Part shown: positions 11,608 to 22,185 of the stretch, piece after piece
How positions within the stretch are numbered: position 1 is the first letter of the stretch
Layout of the letters: each line of letters begins with the position of its first letter
Assembly (NCBI GenBank): GCA_963989245.1
Contig: OZ022349.1
Span: 32,395,393 to 32,459,392, forward strand
DNA length: 64,000 bases
Source: Nansenia antarctica
Taxonomy: Eukaryota > Chordata > Actinopteri > Argentiniformes > Microstomatidae
Direction of reading: 5' to 3'
Made by a program: the position numbers and the translations under genes
Notes under the pieces: model-generated
The model's database searches: none
What the model was told of the DNA's origin: nothing
What the model saw: the letters and a program-made list of their open reading frames with translations, nothing else

Positions 11608-12142
11608 AATGATAAACACAGCCTCTTAAACAAGCTTTAATGATATAACACAGCCTCTTAAACAAGCTATAATGATATACCACAGCCTCTTAAACAAGCT
11701 TTAATGATAAACACAGCCTCTTAAACAAGCTTTAAATGATATAACACAGCCTCTTAAACAAGCTTTAATGATAAACACAGCCTCTTAAACAAGCTTTAAA
11801 TAATATAACACAGCCTCTTAAACAAGCTTTAATGATATAACACAGCCTCTTAAACAAGCTTTAATGATAAACACAGCCTCTTAAACAAGCTTTAAATGAT
11901 ATAACACAGCCTCTTAAACAAGCTTTAAATGATATAACACAGCCTCTTAAACAACCTTTAAATGATAAACACAGCCTCTTAAACAAGCTTTAATGATATA
12001 ACACAGCCTCTTAAACAAGCTTTAATGATATAACACAGCCTCTTAAACAAGCTTTAATGATATAACACAGCCTCTTAAACAAGCTTTAAATGATATAACA
12101 CAGCCTCTTAAACAAGCTTTAATGATATAACACAGCCTCTTA
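11570..12142. repeat. ~32-bp satellite derived from L1 ORF2, block a
   Basis: About 18 units of 30-33 bp, each with CACAGCCTCTTAAACAAGC and TTTAATGATATAA or TTTAATGATAAA. The first unit (11570-11607) is the L1 ORF2 sequence itself in its normal coding context. Both unit types can be derived from this 38-bp segment by loss of 6 or 7 bp between short CAC repeats. The array continues at 13215 and 16334 after later insertions. No gene lies within it. Confidence 0.9.
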
Positions 12143-13214
12143 CAGTTTTTCTCAATTGCTAAAACACATTTCACAAAACTTCCCTCCATTTTCCCAAAAC
12201 TCTAAACACAACACACTTTTCTAAAGCTACATAAGCAAAACCACACCTTCTCTCTTCAAAACTCAAACTTTCACACCAAAACAGCTGCTCAAAGCCTGCA
12301 AAAATGTAAACACTATATGCATCATTACGGACTACAACAAAACAACTGAAAACACAATGTTCAGTGTGTGAGAATTTTCTTTTTTTTCACAACTGCCAAA
12401 GCACATTTTTAGAAACCTTACAGTATCTGTTCTCAGAATATATCACTGTAGAGTATTGGGCATTCATATATTTGTGTGTTTCATATGAACAATTATGTAA
12501 ATCTACAGAAAATACAGTATGTATGTTACGGTACATGTGGGAATACGGTACATGTGGGAAAACTAGGGTTAGGGTTAGGTGCGAGGGTGACTTGGTACAT
12601 GCTGGCATGTCTAACCCTAACCTTAACCCTAACCCTAACCCTACCCCTAATCCTAACCCTAACCTTAACCCTAGCACCTAACCCTAACCCTAGTTTTCCC
12701 ACATGTACTGTATTCCCACATGTACTGTAACATGTACACTACTGTACTGTATCACAACTCAATGCAAACACTACAGAGGATCCATTACACACAACAATAC
12801 TCACTGAAAACAATGTTCAGGGTGTGATGTTTTATTTTTTTATTTATGGAACTATACCACACACACACACACCACAATCATTTGCAACAAGTGTCTTACA
12901 TTTTGAGTCGTTATGTTTAATGAATGAAGCTAGGTGTGTTCATTGTGTTCAAATTTTGCTGACTGTGGCAAGCATTTTGCATCACATGAGCTTTAATTTG
13001 AGAATTTGAGCAGTTTTTTGCAACTTGTGTTTTAGCAAGACAAAATGTGTTTAGACTTATGAGAAAAGGAGGATTGTGTTTTGTGAATTGTGTCTTCATG
13101 TGAAATGTGTTTATGGTTTTGGCAAATGGGAGCTAGTTTTATTAAATGTGTTTAGAGAACTGGTCATTTGGTTTAGAGAATTGGCTTTTGTGTTTTAGCA
13201 ATTGGGAAAAACTG
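12143..13214. mobile_element. Mariner-like foldback MITE
   Basis: The termini are CAGTTTTTCTCAATTGCTAA and, inverted, CAGTTTTTCCCAATTGCTAA. The inverted similarity runs imperfectly for about 200-300 bp. It is flanked by TA at 12141-12142 and 13215-13216, and the join restores the CCTCTTAAACAAG of the satellite unit. TA duplication with CAGT ends suggests a Tc1/mariner-type non-autonomous element. I see no transposase. A telomere-repeat palindrome lies in its centre (12524-12732). Confidence 0.88.
12524..12732. repeat. Palindrome with interstitial telomeric repeats
   Basis: The left arm (12524-12582) contains two GGTACATGTGGGAA-type units, then AGGGTTAGGGTTAGG. The right arm (12674-12732) is its near-perfect inverted copy. 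The 91-bp loop holds a further run of CCCTAA and CCTTAA repeats (12611-12673). The TTAGGG vertebrate telomere motif is seen on both strands. The position in the centre of a MITE indicates it is carried by the element rather than a chromosome-end relic. Confidence 0.88.
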
Positions 13215-13511
13215 TAAACAAGCTTTAATGATAAACACAGCCTCTTAAACAAGCTTTAAATGATATAACACAGCCTCTTAAACAAGCTTTAATGATATAA
13301 CACAGCCTCTTAAACAAGCTTTAAATGATATAACACAGCCTCTTAAACAAGCTTTAATGATATAACACAGCCTCTTAAACAAGCTTTAATGATATAACAC
13401 AGCCTCTTAAACAAGCTTTAATGATATAACACAGCCTCTTAAACAAGCTTTATTGATATAACACAGCCTCTTAAACAAGCTTTAATGATATAACACAGCC
13501 TCTTAAACAAG
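13215..13511. repeat. ~32-bp L1-derived satellite, block b
   Basis: About nine units identical in type to block a. The left end is restored at the TA target of the MITE. The right end is cut by the L2 LINE, whose GTAAGTAAG tail begins at about 13511. Confidence 0.9.
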
Positions 13512-16333
13512 TAAGTAAGTAAGTAAGTACATTTTATTTATAAAGCACCTTTCAAAACGAAGTTACAAAGTGCTGTACAGTGGACATCACATAAAAACAA
13601 TCAGGTAAAAACAAGTTCACATAGGGCACATAAGGGCATAAGAGCAATAAAACAACAAGAGATAAAACAAAACAATGACCTATAGAAGTGGGTCAGGTGA
13701 AAATATCATAGAATAAAGTGCAAACAAAACAGGTGTGTTTTTAACAAGTTCTTAAAACAATTAACAGATCGAGCATTCTTTATCGACACTGGGAGGGCGT
13801 TCCACAGTGTGGGAGCCACTACTACAAAAGCTCGGTCACCCTTGGTTCTGAGGTTGGTCGAGGGTATGACCAGGAGGCCCTTGTCCGAGGACCTGAGAGA
13901 TCTCACATTGGGCTTTGCCTGTAATAATTCCGAGATATAGAGAGGGGCCAGCCTGTGTAATGCCTTATAAGTTATTAAAAGGATTTTAAAATAAATTCTG
14001 GATTTAACGGGTAGCCAGTGAAGAGCGACCAAAACCGGGGTTATATGAGCTCTGCGATGTGTGTTAGTGAGAATTCTGGCAGCTGTGTTTTGTACTAATT
14101 GTAGTCGGTTAATGGAAGAGCGGCTGAGGATAGAGTAGAGTCCTTTACAGTAGTCTAGACGTGAGGAGATAAATGCGTGCATAATTTTTTCGAGGTCTTG
14201 AGAAGTAAGGATTGGTTTGATTTTTGCGATATTGCGAAGATGGTAGAAACATGACTGTGTGACCTTTTTTACATGGTATTCAAAATTCAAGTGGCTATCA
14301 AAAAAGACTCCCAAATTTTTGGCGGTGTTACTTACATTGGATGCCAATGAACCGAGGGACCGCCGAATTTCATTCGAGGTACTCTCAGGGCCTATAACTA
14401 GTATCTCAGTTTTATCTGCATTTAACTGTAGGAAGTTTTGTGCCATCCAATTATTTATTCCAGCAATACAGTCATATAAGATGGTGAGTTTGCTGAGATC
14501 ACTTGGTTTAAAAGAAACATATAATTGCGTATCATCTGCATAACAGTGATAGGAGATGCCATCAAAACTATTAATAAGAGCACCAAGGGGTAACATGTAG
14601 AGGGAGAACAGGATTGGACCAAGGATTGAACCCTGGGGGACCCCACAGGCCAAGGGAGATGTGGAGGAAACATAGCTGTCGATAGCGACAGCCACACTTC
14701 TCCCTGACAGATAGGACGAAAACCATTTCAGAGCTACCCCATCTAAACCCACCCCCTGTTGGAGCCTATTTAAAAGGATGTCGTGGTCAATAGTGTCAAA
14801 TGCTGCGCTTAAGTCAAGCAGCAGCAGCACTGAGCACTCTCCGACATCAGCCCTCATAATGATGTCACTCGACACTCTAAGAAGTGCAGTCTCGGTGCTG
14901 TGCTTCTGACGGAAGCCAGACTGAAATGTATCAAACAACTTGTTATTGTCAAGAAATTGTAAAAGTTGGTTACAAACAACTTTTTCCAGGACCTTCGAAA
15001 TGAATGGGAGTTTGGAGATTGGCCGGTAATTACTGTGGACTAGGGGATCAAGGCCTGGTTTTTTCAGGAGAGGTTGGATGATGGCATGTTTGAAATGATC
15101 AGGCACACACCCAGAGGATATGGAACTGTTAATAATAGACCAAATGTAGGGACTGAGGCTATTGAAGACAGCTTTTAAAAGTGAGGTTGGGATGGTGTCA
15201 ACAGGACTAGAGGAGGGGTTCATGAGTGAGATAATTGGGGTAAGATCATCTAAGGAGATAATGTTGAACTGGCGTAGCGAGGGAGCTGGAGGAGGCTGGT
15301 CGACAATGATGATGTTTGGAGGTGTTATCTTGGATCTTATATTGTTAACTTTATCTAGAAAAAATGATAAGAATAGTTCACAGTCATTATCAGAGTAGAC
15401 AGGAACTGGGGGAGGAGGTGGATTAACCAGGGTGTTTATAACTGCAAAAAGAGCTTTAGGCTTATTCTTATTAAGGTGGATCAGGTTGGAGAAATATATG
15501 GTTCTTGCATCCTCAACTTTTAGGTTGAAAGAGGTGAGGAGTTCCTTCATGTGAATGAAGTGAACTGTCCCCTTAGTCTTCTTCCACCGCCGTTCAACTA
15601 TTCTGCACTCTCTTTTTAGGTTGCGGATGTCATCATTTATCCATGGGGATGAGTTAGCTGAACTGAGACATTTCTTTTTTGTTCTGAGGGGGGCAACTAT
15701 TTCTAGGGCAGACAAACAGAGGTGATTAAAATGGTGGACCAGGCCATTTGTGTCAGTTGACACTGTCACATCATTACTGAGGTCTGCGAAGGCAGAGGAA
15801 AATTTGAGAGCAGAGGAGCTGTTGAGTGTACGGGAGCTGACTGACCGTTTGCTTGGTAGGGACTCAGCAATAAAATCAATATTAAAAGTAATATATTTGT
15901 GGTCAGAAATAAAAAAAACTCACCTATACATAGCGTATTGATGTTCAAGCCCAGTGTAAAAATCAAATCCAGCGTGTGGCCTCGGTCATGGGTCGGTCCA
16001 GAAACATGCTGAGTCAAATTCAGTGATTGGGTAAAACTAATGAACTCATTCGCGAAGTTGTCAGAGGCATTATCAATATGCGCATTAAAATCTCCGGCCA
16101 GCACCAGGTTGTCGACTTTCATCACAACAGATGATAAAAACTCAGGAAATTCTGTTAAAAACTCACTTTTTGACTTTTCTGGTGGGCGATAACATAGCAA
16201 AGTAAAGAGAGGGTTAGCTGATCCTATTCTAAGCAGCAGTGCTTCAAAAGTTCTAAAATTACCAATGTCTACAGAGCGGCAAGCAAACTTTTTGGAGAAG
16301 ATAACGACTAAACCACCTGCACGGCCAGACATC
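13512..16333 (-). mobile_element. 5'-truncated L2-type LINE in the satellite
   Basis: The 3' end lies at the left with a (TAAG)n tail and AAAGCACCTTTCAAAACG. The minus strand encodes part of the endonuclease and the whole RT. The 5' end is truncated within the endonuclease at 16333. CAAG flanks both ends (13508-13511 and 16334-16337), probably a 4-bp target duplication, and satellite units flank both sides. About 2.8 kb. Confidence 0.88.
13706..16330 (-). pseudogene. L2 LINE ORF2, partial endonuclease + RT
   Basis: The endonuclease part, from 16330 down, has GRAGGLVVIF, LCYRPPEKSK, LAGDFNAHID and HTLDLIF. A frameshift near 15925 (A-run) breaks it before the SDHK-type block. The second frame to 13706 encodes the linker (SSPWINDDIRNLKRECRI), then RT: LLDLSAAFDTIDH, GVPQGSILGPILFSLYM, YHCYADDTQLYVSF and a C-terminal RIYFKILLITYKALH/APTLWNALP tail. 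L2-clade residues are recognisable. The RT frame is open for 687 codons, but the missing N-terminus and the frameshift mean it is dead. Confidence 0.9.
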
Positions 16334-16530
16334 CAAGCTTTAATGATATAACACAGCCTCTTAAACAAGCTTTAATGATAAAACACAGCCTCCTAAACAA
16401 GCTTTAAATTATATAACACAGCCTCTTAAACAAGCTTTAAATGATATAACACAGCCTCTTAAACAAGCTTTAAATGATATAACACAGCCTCTTAAACAAG
16501 CTTTAAATGATATAACACAGCCTCTTAAAC
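16334..16530. repeat. ~32-bp L1-derived satellite, block c
   Basis: About six units of the same satellite, ending in CACAGCCTCTTAAAC. It is separated from the L1 endonuclease (17083) by a truncated plus-strand L1 copy. Confidence 0.9.
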
Positions 16531-17082
16531 ATTCTACTATACTGGATTAAAGAAGCCTCTCCTTCAAAGAACTCCTGGCACAACATTATTATGAGCTGCA
16601 TTCCTTGTGAATTTGTTACAGCAATGTTGCACTCCAGAACTAACCATTTCCACAGTATGTGGGATCCATATCTGGCCTTTATTGGCCCAAGACTGGCCTC
16701 TACATTACTGTAAGGACTGCGCAGTACATAAGTGGCTCTCCCTGTTTTGTTTTTTTAGCTCTGAGATCATGGATGGATGGCTGTCTGATTATGATTATTA
16801 TGTTCACGCCCTGCCATGCATACCCCCCCAAAAGAAATGTACCTTTGTACCCAGATTATTATTATTTATTTATTTTTAAATGTATTTATATATTTTTTAT
16901 TTTTGTTTGTCTGCTTCATTGTTTGTGTATTACTTGTATCTTGTTTGTTTTTGTTTTTTCCCCGTTTGTGGCGTCTGTCTCTCCTGTTGTTTGTTTTTCT
17001 GTTCAAGTGTTTTGTGTTTTCTTGATGAAAAAAATAAATGAATAAACAGATTATAAAAAAATAAAAATTAAATTTAAAAAGC
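16531..17082 (+). mobile_element. 5'-truncated L1 3' end, plus strand
   Basis: The plus frame around 16590-16690 reads IMSCIPCEFVTAMLHSR and NHFHSMWDPYLAFIG, the kind of C-terminal ORF2 tail seen in fish L1s, with a few breaks. A T-rich 3' UTR follows, ending in an A-rich tail (about 17020-17080) with AATAAA-like signals. It is opposite in strand to the large L1. No clean target duplication was seen. Confidence 0.6.
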
Positions 17083-17994
17083 TTTAAAGGCTTCCCATAG
17101 GGTGGAAGGGGTGATCTCTGGGGTGTCGTTCATATCAAAATATAGATCAATTTGGGTCTTCAAATATGTACAGAACTCTTTTTCAGTTAATAATTGGGGG
17201 TTTAATCTCCAAGTCCTACTTGGTTTGGTCATATCTTCTAAGTGTAGTGAATAGGTGAGGGGGCTGTGATCTGAGATCCCGATATTGTGATATTTAACAC
17301 TTGTTGTGAATGGTATCAATTTTGCATCAACTAAAAAATAATCAATTCTACTATATGAATTATGCACTGGGGAGTAGAATGAATAGTCCCTGCCCGAAGG
17401 ATTTGTCGTTCGCCATATGTCTGATATATTTGTGTTTTTTAGGAATGTATTCAGGAGTTCACTTGAATTATTTCTTGGGATTCTTTTGGTAGAGGACCTA
17501 TCGAGATATGGATCTAGAGTAGTGTTAAAGTCTCCTCCTATTATTAGGTTGAGGTTCGTTTGAGATATATCTGGTATTAATGCAAAGACTTTTTTGAAAA
17601 ATGATGGATTATCTGTATTTGGGGCGTATAGATTTACTAGAGTCAGAGAAGTATTATGTATTTCTCCTATTACAACTAAGTATCGTCCCTCCTTATCAGC
17701 AATTGTTTTTGTGTGGATGAAAGGTATTCCCTTCCTTATTAGAATTGCTGTACCTCTTGCTTTCGTTGAGAAAGTTGAGTGATATATATCCTTTATCCAT
17801 CTTGTTCTAAGTCTGTTATGCGCGTCATTTTTCAGGTGTGTTTCTTGTAGAAACATTATATCTGAGTTCAGTGATTTCAGATGAGCCAGTACCTTGCCTC
17901 TTTTGACAGGGTTATTAACTCCTCTTGTGTTCCAACTTGTGAATGTTAAACCTCTCTTGCCATCTTTAGATAGATCGTTTACATTGTCATGCAT
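17083..17994 (-). pseudogene. L1 ORF2, endonuclease part
   Basis: ATG at 17994. About 304 codons are open: LTFTSWNTRGVNNPVKRGKV (metal-binding Asn), MFLQETHL (catalytic Glu), VNLYAPN, LIIGGDFNTT (Asp/Asn), SRIDYFLV and ISDHSPL (catalytic His). This is an L1-type APE endonuclease that would nick target DNA. The frame ends at WEAFKA, where the satellite and other insertions begin. Its continuation is at 11607. It looks well preserved, but the gene is split. Confidence 0.88.
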
Positions 17995-18325
17995 TTGTGT
18001 TGTATGTCATGTAGAGTTTTTCCACTGTTACGGATCAAATAAGTGAATTCCTGAGTGAGTGACCTTCCCAACCTATCTAAGTGACCCTCCCAAATTAAGT
18101 TGTCCCTCCCCGAGTAACTTTCCTGTCCCTGCATTTAGAAAAAAACTATAGTAAAATGACTTAGCAATAACAAAAATAATATCTCTGGCCAATACGCGAG
18201 CTCGCTATGGGAAGATGAAAGATATGTAAACGTATAAAAATAAAAACTGTGCTTAAATAGCTTCCCTGTAAAGTAACTGTTAACCTCTAGTTAAACTTTG
18301 TTACTTCAATCAAAATAGCTAGACA

Positions 18326-19025
18326 ATGTTTAGTATGAGCAACAAAAACAATAATATAACAATTTTATCAACCCAGCAGTTATCAATATTTAAGAACGTT
18401 TTAAGAATGTTTTTAGAAACATACATTGCTGAAAAGAATGGAAATATGGAACAGCATTTGTGGGGGTGGGGCGCAGTCTCTATTGGAGAGGTCCTTGATA
18501 TGTTCGCTTGACCTCGGTCGGAGTGCTATGTCGGGGACCTACATTTGTAAAAAAAAGTGTTGTTTGTTGTTGATTATGTTATTGATTATCTGGTGGTGTT
18601 TAAGGTAGTTATTATTATTATTATTATTATTATCCTTATGTATTGTTTTATCCACTGTTGTCCTCCTACTCTAGTTTCGTTCTTGCTTACTGTTGTGGTT
18701 GTTTCCCTGTCCTTCTCGTTGTCTTGTCTGTCAGTCTGTTGGTTGATTGTTTGTCTTGTATAAGTGTAGTCCCCCTTTCCATCCTCCCCTTTCCCTCCCA
18801 CACTGACCTCCCCATTATCCCCCCACCCCCACTCTCCCCTTGAACCCCCTTCCCTCCTTCCCCCCACCACACCCCCCCATCCCTCCCACTTCCATCCCTC
18901 CCCATTCCGACCCTGGTCTCCCCCCCCTCTCCCCACCCTTCATCTTAAATATATCAAAATAAATAAATAAAAGTACTATGGTCCCCCATTCGGGGGGGGT
19001 GGAGGTAAGGGCCTTATGCCCGGGA
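18326..19025 (+). other. Low-complexity inter-ORF insert
   Basis: Between the L1 ORFs lies a stretch with ATT repeats (18612-18635), a long C/T-rich tract (about 18765-18945) and an A-rich end (18955-18975). The order, T-rich then C-rich then AAATAAATAAATAAAAG, resembles the 3' end of a plus-strand retroposon, but no coding match supports it. From 17995 to 18325 I see only L1 inter-ORF-like AT-rich sequence. Confidence 0.35.
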
Positions 19026-19127
19026 AAAAAAACAGAAAAAAAAACGTTTTCAATAAACAGCAAATAGATAAGCACTGGTTCTTACTATTCTACACCTATA
19101 CACAACGATAGGTTAAACTTCAACTTA

Positions 19128-20330
19128 TTATTCAACATATGAATGAATATATTCAATATAGTGAGACAATTAAGCCTTTAGGCAGTCAACTGAGACAGCA
19201 AAGTGCATTCCCAATAAACAAACAAAAATAAAACAAACAAAAACAAACAGCACCTTGAAACATTGGAAGTGTAGTCCAATGATATTTGTAATGATATTAA
19301 AGCTCAACTTCAAACTTAAATAACCACCAGGGATTAGCCTTAACATTCAATGGTAAGTGATACTGGGGCGCTTTCTGGTAATGTTTATGTTAGTTACTAC
19401 ATCTCTTGATTCAATGTTACTTATGTACTGATTATTATGTAATGTGTAATGTGTGTTTCTATAATGGGTTAATAATAATGTTGAGTATTATGGGAGGTGA
19501 GATGAGATGTATGGTTTTTGGATATTAGGTAGTGAAAATAAGGAGCGGTCTTACCATAATGCTGTCGTTCTGTAGTGAATGTCTAGTGTAAACTTTAGTC
19601 GAATCTTCATGTAGATTAACATATTCAGTACATTCAGTATATTGATACTGTGGACATATTCAACACATTGATATTATTAACACATTCGACATATGAATGT
19701 ATATATACAGTGTACTGTTATTGTGAGGTAATTAGACCTTTAGGTATCCAACTGAGACAACAAAGTATAAACACATTTTCAAGAAACAAAACAAAACCCT
19801 ATTACTATGAAACACTGGGGAGTTGAGATTAGTTCACTGTTATCAGAGCTACTCTACAAACTGAAGTTATTATCAGCGTTTATCTATATATGATACTGGG
19901 GCGACTTATTGGAATATTTATGTTAGTTACTACATCCCCTAATTCGATGTTACTTATGTACCGATTATAATGTAATGTGAGTGCGTATTTCTGTAAAATG
20001 TTCACTATAAAGTAATGTTGAGTATTTTAGGAGGTGAGATGAGATGTATGGTTTGAATAGTAGGTATTAAAAATAAGGAGCGATCATAATTATTGCTGTC
20101 GTTCTGTAGTGAATGTCTAGTGTAAACTTTAGTCAAGTCCTCATGTAAATTAACATGTTCAATACATTCAGTATACTGATACTGTGAACACATTCAGTAC
20201 AATAATATTAACAACATATTCAACATATGAATGAATATATACAGTACACTGTTATTGTGAGTAGTAGTAATATTAGGTAGTGAGAGTGAGTTGCGATCTT
20301 ACCATAGTGCAGTTGAATACTTGCCTGGTC
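19128..20330. repeat. ~540-bp diverged tandem duplication in L1
   Basis: Two full copies (about 19128-19682 and 19683-20216) and a partial third (20217-20330) share ordered blocks. These are CAACATATGAATG, GACAATTAAGCCTTTAGG-like, GATACTGGGGCG, TTTATGTTAGTTACTACATC, GGAGGTGAGATGAGATGTAT and CTGTCGTTCTGTAGTGAATG. Divergence is moderate with many indels. It lies between ORF1 and ORF2 of the minus-strand L1 and could be part of that family's inter-ORF or regulatory repeats. Confidence 0.8.
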
Positions 20331-20427
20331 ATTGGGCTGGCTTAGGCAACCAGCTAGCTTAGCTAGCCAGCTAGCCAGTGTTATCTTTAGTCTCTAATTG
20401 TCTCAGGTATTGTAATTCAGTGTTCAA

Positions 20428-21366
20428 TTAAAGTTCGTCTTGTGTTGTCGTGTCTGACCGCTTTCTGGAGAGGTGTTCCGTGTGATCCTGGGCTTTTTGG
20501 AAATCCGTGAACGAGGTCTGCACTCCGCCAGTGGTTATCAGGAGTCTTGCTGGGTAGAGTAGGCCGTATCGGACGCCGGGGAGGTCTCGTAGTATTTCTC
20601 TGGTTCTATTGAAGAGCGCCCGCTTCTTTGCGACGGTTGGTGGGTAGTCGGGGAAGATTTGTATCTTTTTGCCTTCGAATTGGAGGTTCTTTGTAGTTGC
20701 TGCTTTGCGTAGGATGTCTTCCAAGGAGTGGTAATAATGCAAGCGTAGGACGAAGGGCCGGGGTGGCTCATTACCTTTCGGTTGTTGTCGTAGCGTCCTA
20801 TGGGCCCTGTCAATCAGTGGTTTCTCCTCCAGAGAAAGTACCTGTTGTAGCAGTTGGGCGACAAATTCCCTTGGTCTGGGTCCCTCTTTCCCCTCGGGTA
20901 CTCCTATTATTCTGATGTTGTGCCGCCTTGAACGTCCCTCCAAATCTTCACATTTTTGCGTTATTTTCTCAATTTCTGAAGTGAGATGGGTCACTTGACG
21001 TTGTAGCGTGCTGACACTGTCTGAGTGAAAGGTGGCTGACTCTTCAATGTCTCTAATAGTATTGGTATGCGTTGTCGAAGTTGTTGCTAGTGTGGTAATT
21101 GATGTTTGTAGTTCAGTTTTAGCCGTAGCTATTTCCCCTCGCAAATCTTCGTACACACCTTTGATACGATCGTCGATAGTTGCACATATATCGAATTTAA
21201 CTTGTGCAATTTCATTTCGAAGTGCTGTGATAGCAGCTAGCACTCTGTTGGTCGGATCTTCTTCCATGATCGCCCCGTCTGGCAGCTCAGGCGCGTGCGG
21301 TGCTTGTCTTAGGCCTTGTTCGTCTTGTTCGTCCTGTTCGTTTTTCCTGATTTTTGGCTTCCCCAT
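20428..21366 (-). CDS. L1 ORF1 protein (RNA-binding chaperone)
   Basis: The first ATG on the minus strand is at 21366 (MGKPKIRKNEQDEQDEQG); the longer frame upstream has no ATG. The product is 312 aa. An acidic N-terminus is followed by a long heptad-rich coiled coil (about residues 45-145). Next is a segment RRHNIRIIGVPEGKEGPRP typical of the L1 ORF1 RRM region (about 148-165), and then a basic C-terminal domain with IDRAHRTL and PRPFVLRLHYY (about 185-220). L1 ORF1p trimers coat the L1 RNA; that is family knowledge. The frame is open and the length normal, so this is the best-preserved L1 part here. The element as a whole is inactive, and expression is doubtful. Confidence 0.85.
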   Translation of the reverse strand: MGKPKIRKNEQDEQDEQGLRQAPHAPELPDGAIMEEDPTNRVLAAITALRNEIAQVKFDICATIDDRIKGVYEDLRGEIATAKTELQTSITTLATTSTTHTNTIRDIEESATFHSDSVSTLQRQVTHLTSEIEKITQKCEDLEGRSRRHNIRIIGVPEGKEGPRPREFVAQLLQQVLSLEEKPLIDRAHRTLRQQPKGNEPPRPFVLRLHYYHSLEDILRKAATTKNLQFEGKKIQIFPDYPPTVAKKRALFNRTREILRDLPGVRYGLLYPARLLITTGGVQTSFTDFQKAQDHTEHLSRKRSDTTTQDEL

Positions 21367-21753
21367 GTTTAGTTTTGCCTCTCTATGGTTTCCTCTCACT
21401 TCTCTATATGTTGACTTTGCTTCGAAGTTAGTTTGGGGGTAGGCTTGTTTGTGATTTTGTTTAGTTATAATATTAATTTGTCGGAGCTATCGGGAAACGC
21501 GTGCTACTTCGCCATTGCTCAACAGCGCCCCCCCTCGAGAAAATGAGTTAAATTCAAGATTTAAAGGGAACTGATGTTTATGATTGTATTTCAGTCTTCC
21601 TTTATATTCCTCCGGAGCTGTCAAGGCAACGCCATCTCCCCTTCAACATGCCTAATGCGCTCCACAACGGAACTTGCCCAGCCATGCGCTAAATTATACT
21701 GGATTTTCTCCGGTGTCTGGGAGTTCGCAAAGGGAGTTTTCAATGTCCTGATG

Positions 21754-21996
21754 CAAGCTGTTAACCTCTTCCTTCGAACTGGTCATGTCTCACCTGCTCT
21801 CAAAGTCGCTGTCAAAGTCGCTGGCTCCTGTGGAACAGCCTTCCTAGCCAGCTAAAGGCAGTACAGAGCCTGTAGAACAGCCTTCCTAGCCATCTATGGG
21901 CAGTACAGAGCCTGTAGAACAGCCTTCCTAGCCATCTACAGCAACTTTGAGAGCAGGTGAGACATGACCAGTTCGAAGGAAGAGGTTAACAGCTTG
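21754..21996. repeat. 53-bp inverted repeat around the 42-bp array
   Basis: Arms at 21754-21806 and 21944-21996 are exact inverted copies (core GTTAACCTCTTCCTTCGAAC). Both encode the LINE segment QAVNLFLRTGHVSPALKV, on opposite strands. The loop contains the start of the 42-bp tandem array. It is either a small inverted duplication of LINE DNA or a rearrangement junction. Confidence 0.85.
21826..21942. repeat. 42-bp tandem array, part 1
   Basis: About 2.7 units of 42 bp with CAGTACAGAGCCTGTAGAAC and AGCCTTCCTAGCCAGCTAA. The array resumes at 23344 and again at 24605, separated by LINE pieces and a MITE. Confidence 0.85.
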
Positions 21997-22185
21997 AGTA
22001 ATGAATGGGCTGAGAATGGGGATGTATGACTTGAGCAGAGCAGTGGGAATGGGGTCCAGGGCGCAAGTGCATGATTTCATACCTCTAAGGATTTCCATAA
22101 TGTGGCTCTGCTGAACCTCTGTGAAGCATGGGAGGGATGGCAAACTCCCAGGCGAGGGGTTGGTAGCATCACACACTACTACATC
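21943..22185 (-). mobile_element. L2-like LINE RT fragment
   Basis: The minus frame encodes LPCFTEVQQSHIMEILRGMK and CALDPIPTALLKSYIPILSP, then FITQAVNLFLRTGH, the N-terminal RT finger region of an L2/CR1-type ORF2. About 240 bp, no ends recognised. Confidence 0.75.

Larger units (their letters stand above)
10081..21537 (-). mobile_element. L1-type LINE, minus strand, heavily interrupted
   Basis: Reading the minus strand from 21537: a G-rich 5' end (GGGGGGGCGCTGTTGAGCAA), 5' UTR, ORF1 (21366-20428), a long inter-ORF region with a 540-bp tandem duplication, the ORF2 endonuclease (17994-17083), then 5.4 kb of satellite and other insertions, and finally ORF2 RT (11607-10081). The 3' part is missing; a foreign retroposon tail abuts it at 10080. 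ORF1 is open. ORF2 is split and RT has frameshifts and stops, so this copy cannot move. Confidence 0.85.

Noticed and set aside
12560..12695. True chromosome end
   Set aside because: Repeats are short, on both strands, and enclosed in a TA-flanked MITE with the satellite on both sides.
11570..16530. CRISPR-like array (regular ~32-bp repeats)
   Set aside because: Units are contiguous without unique spacers, and the genome is a vertebrate.
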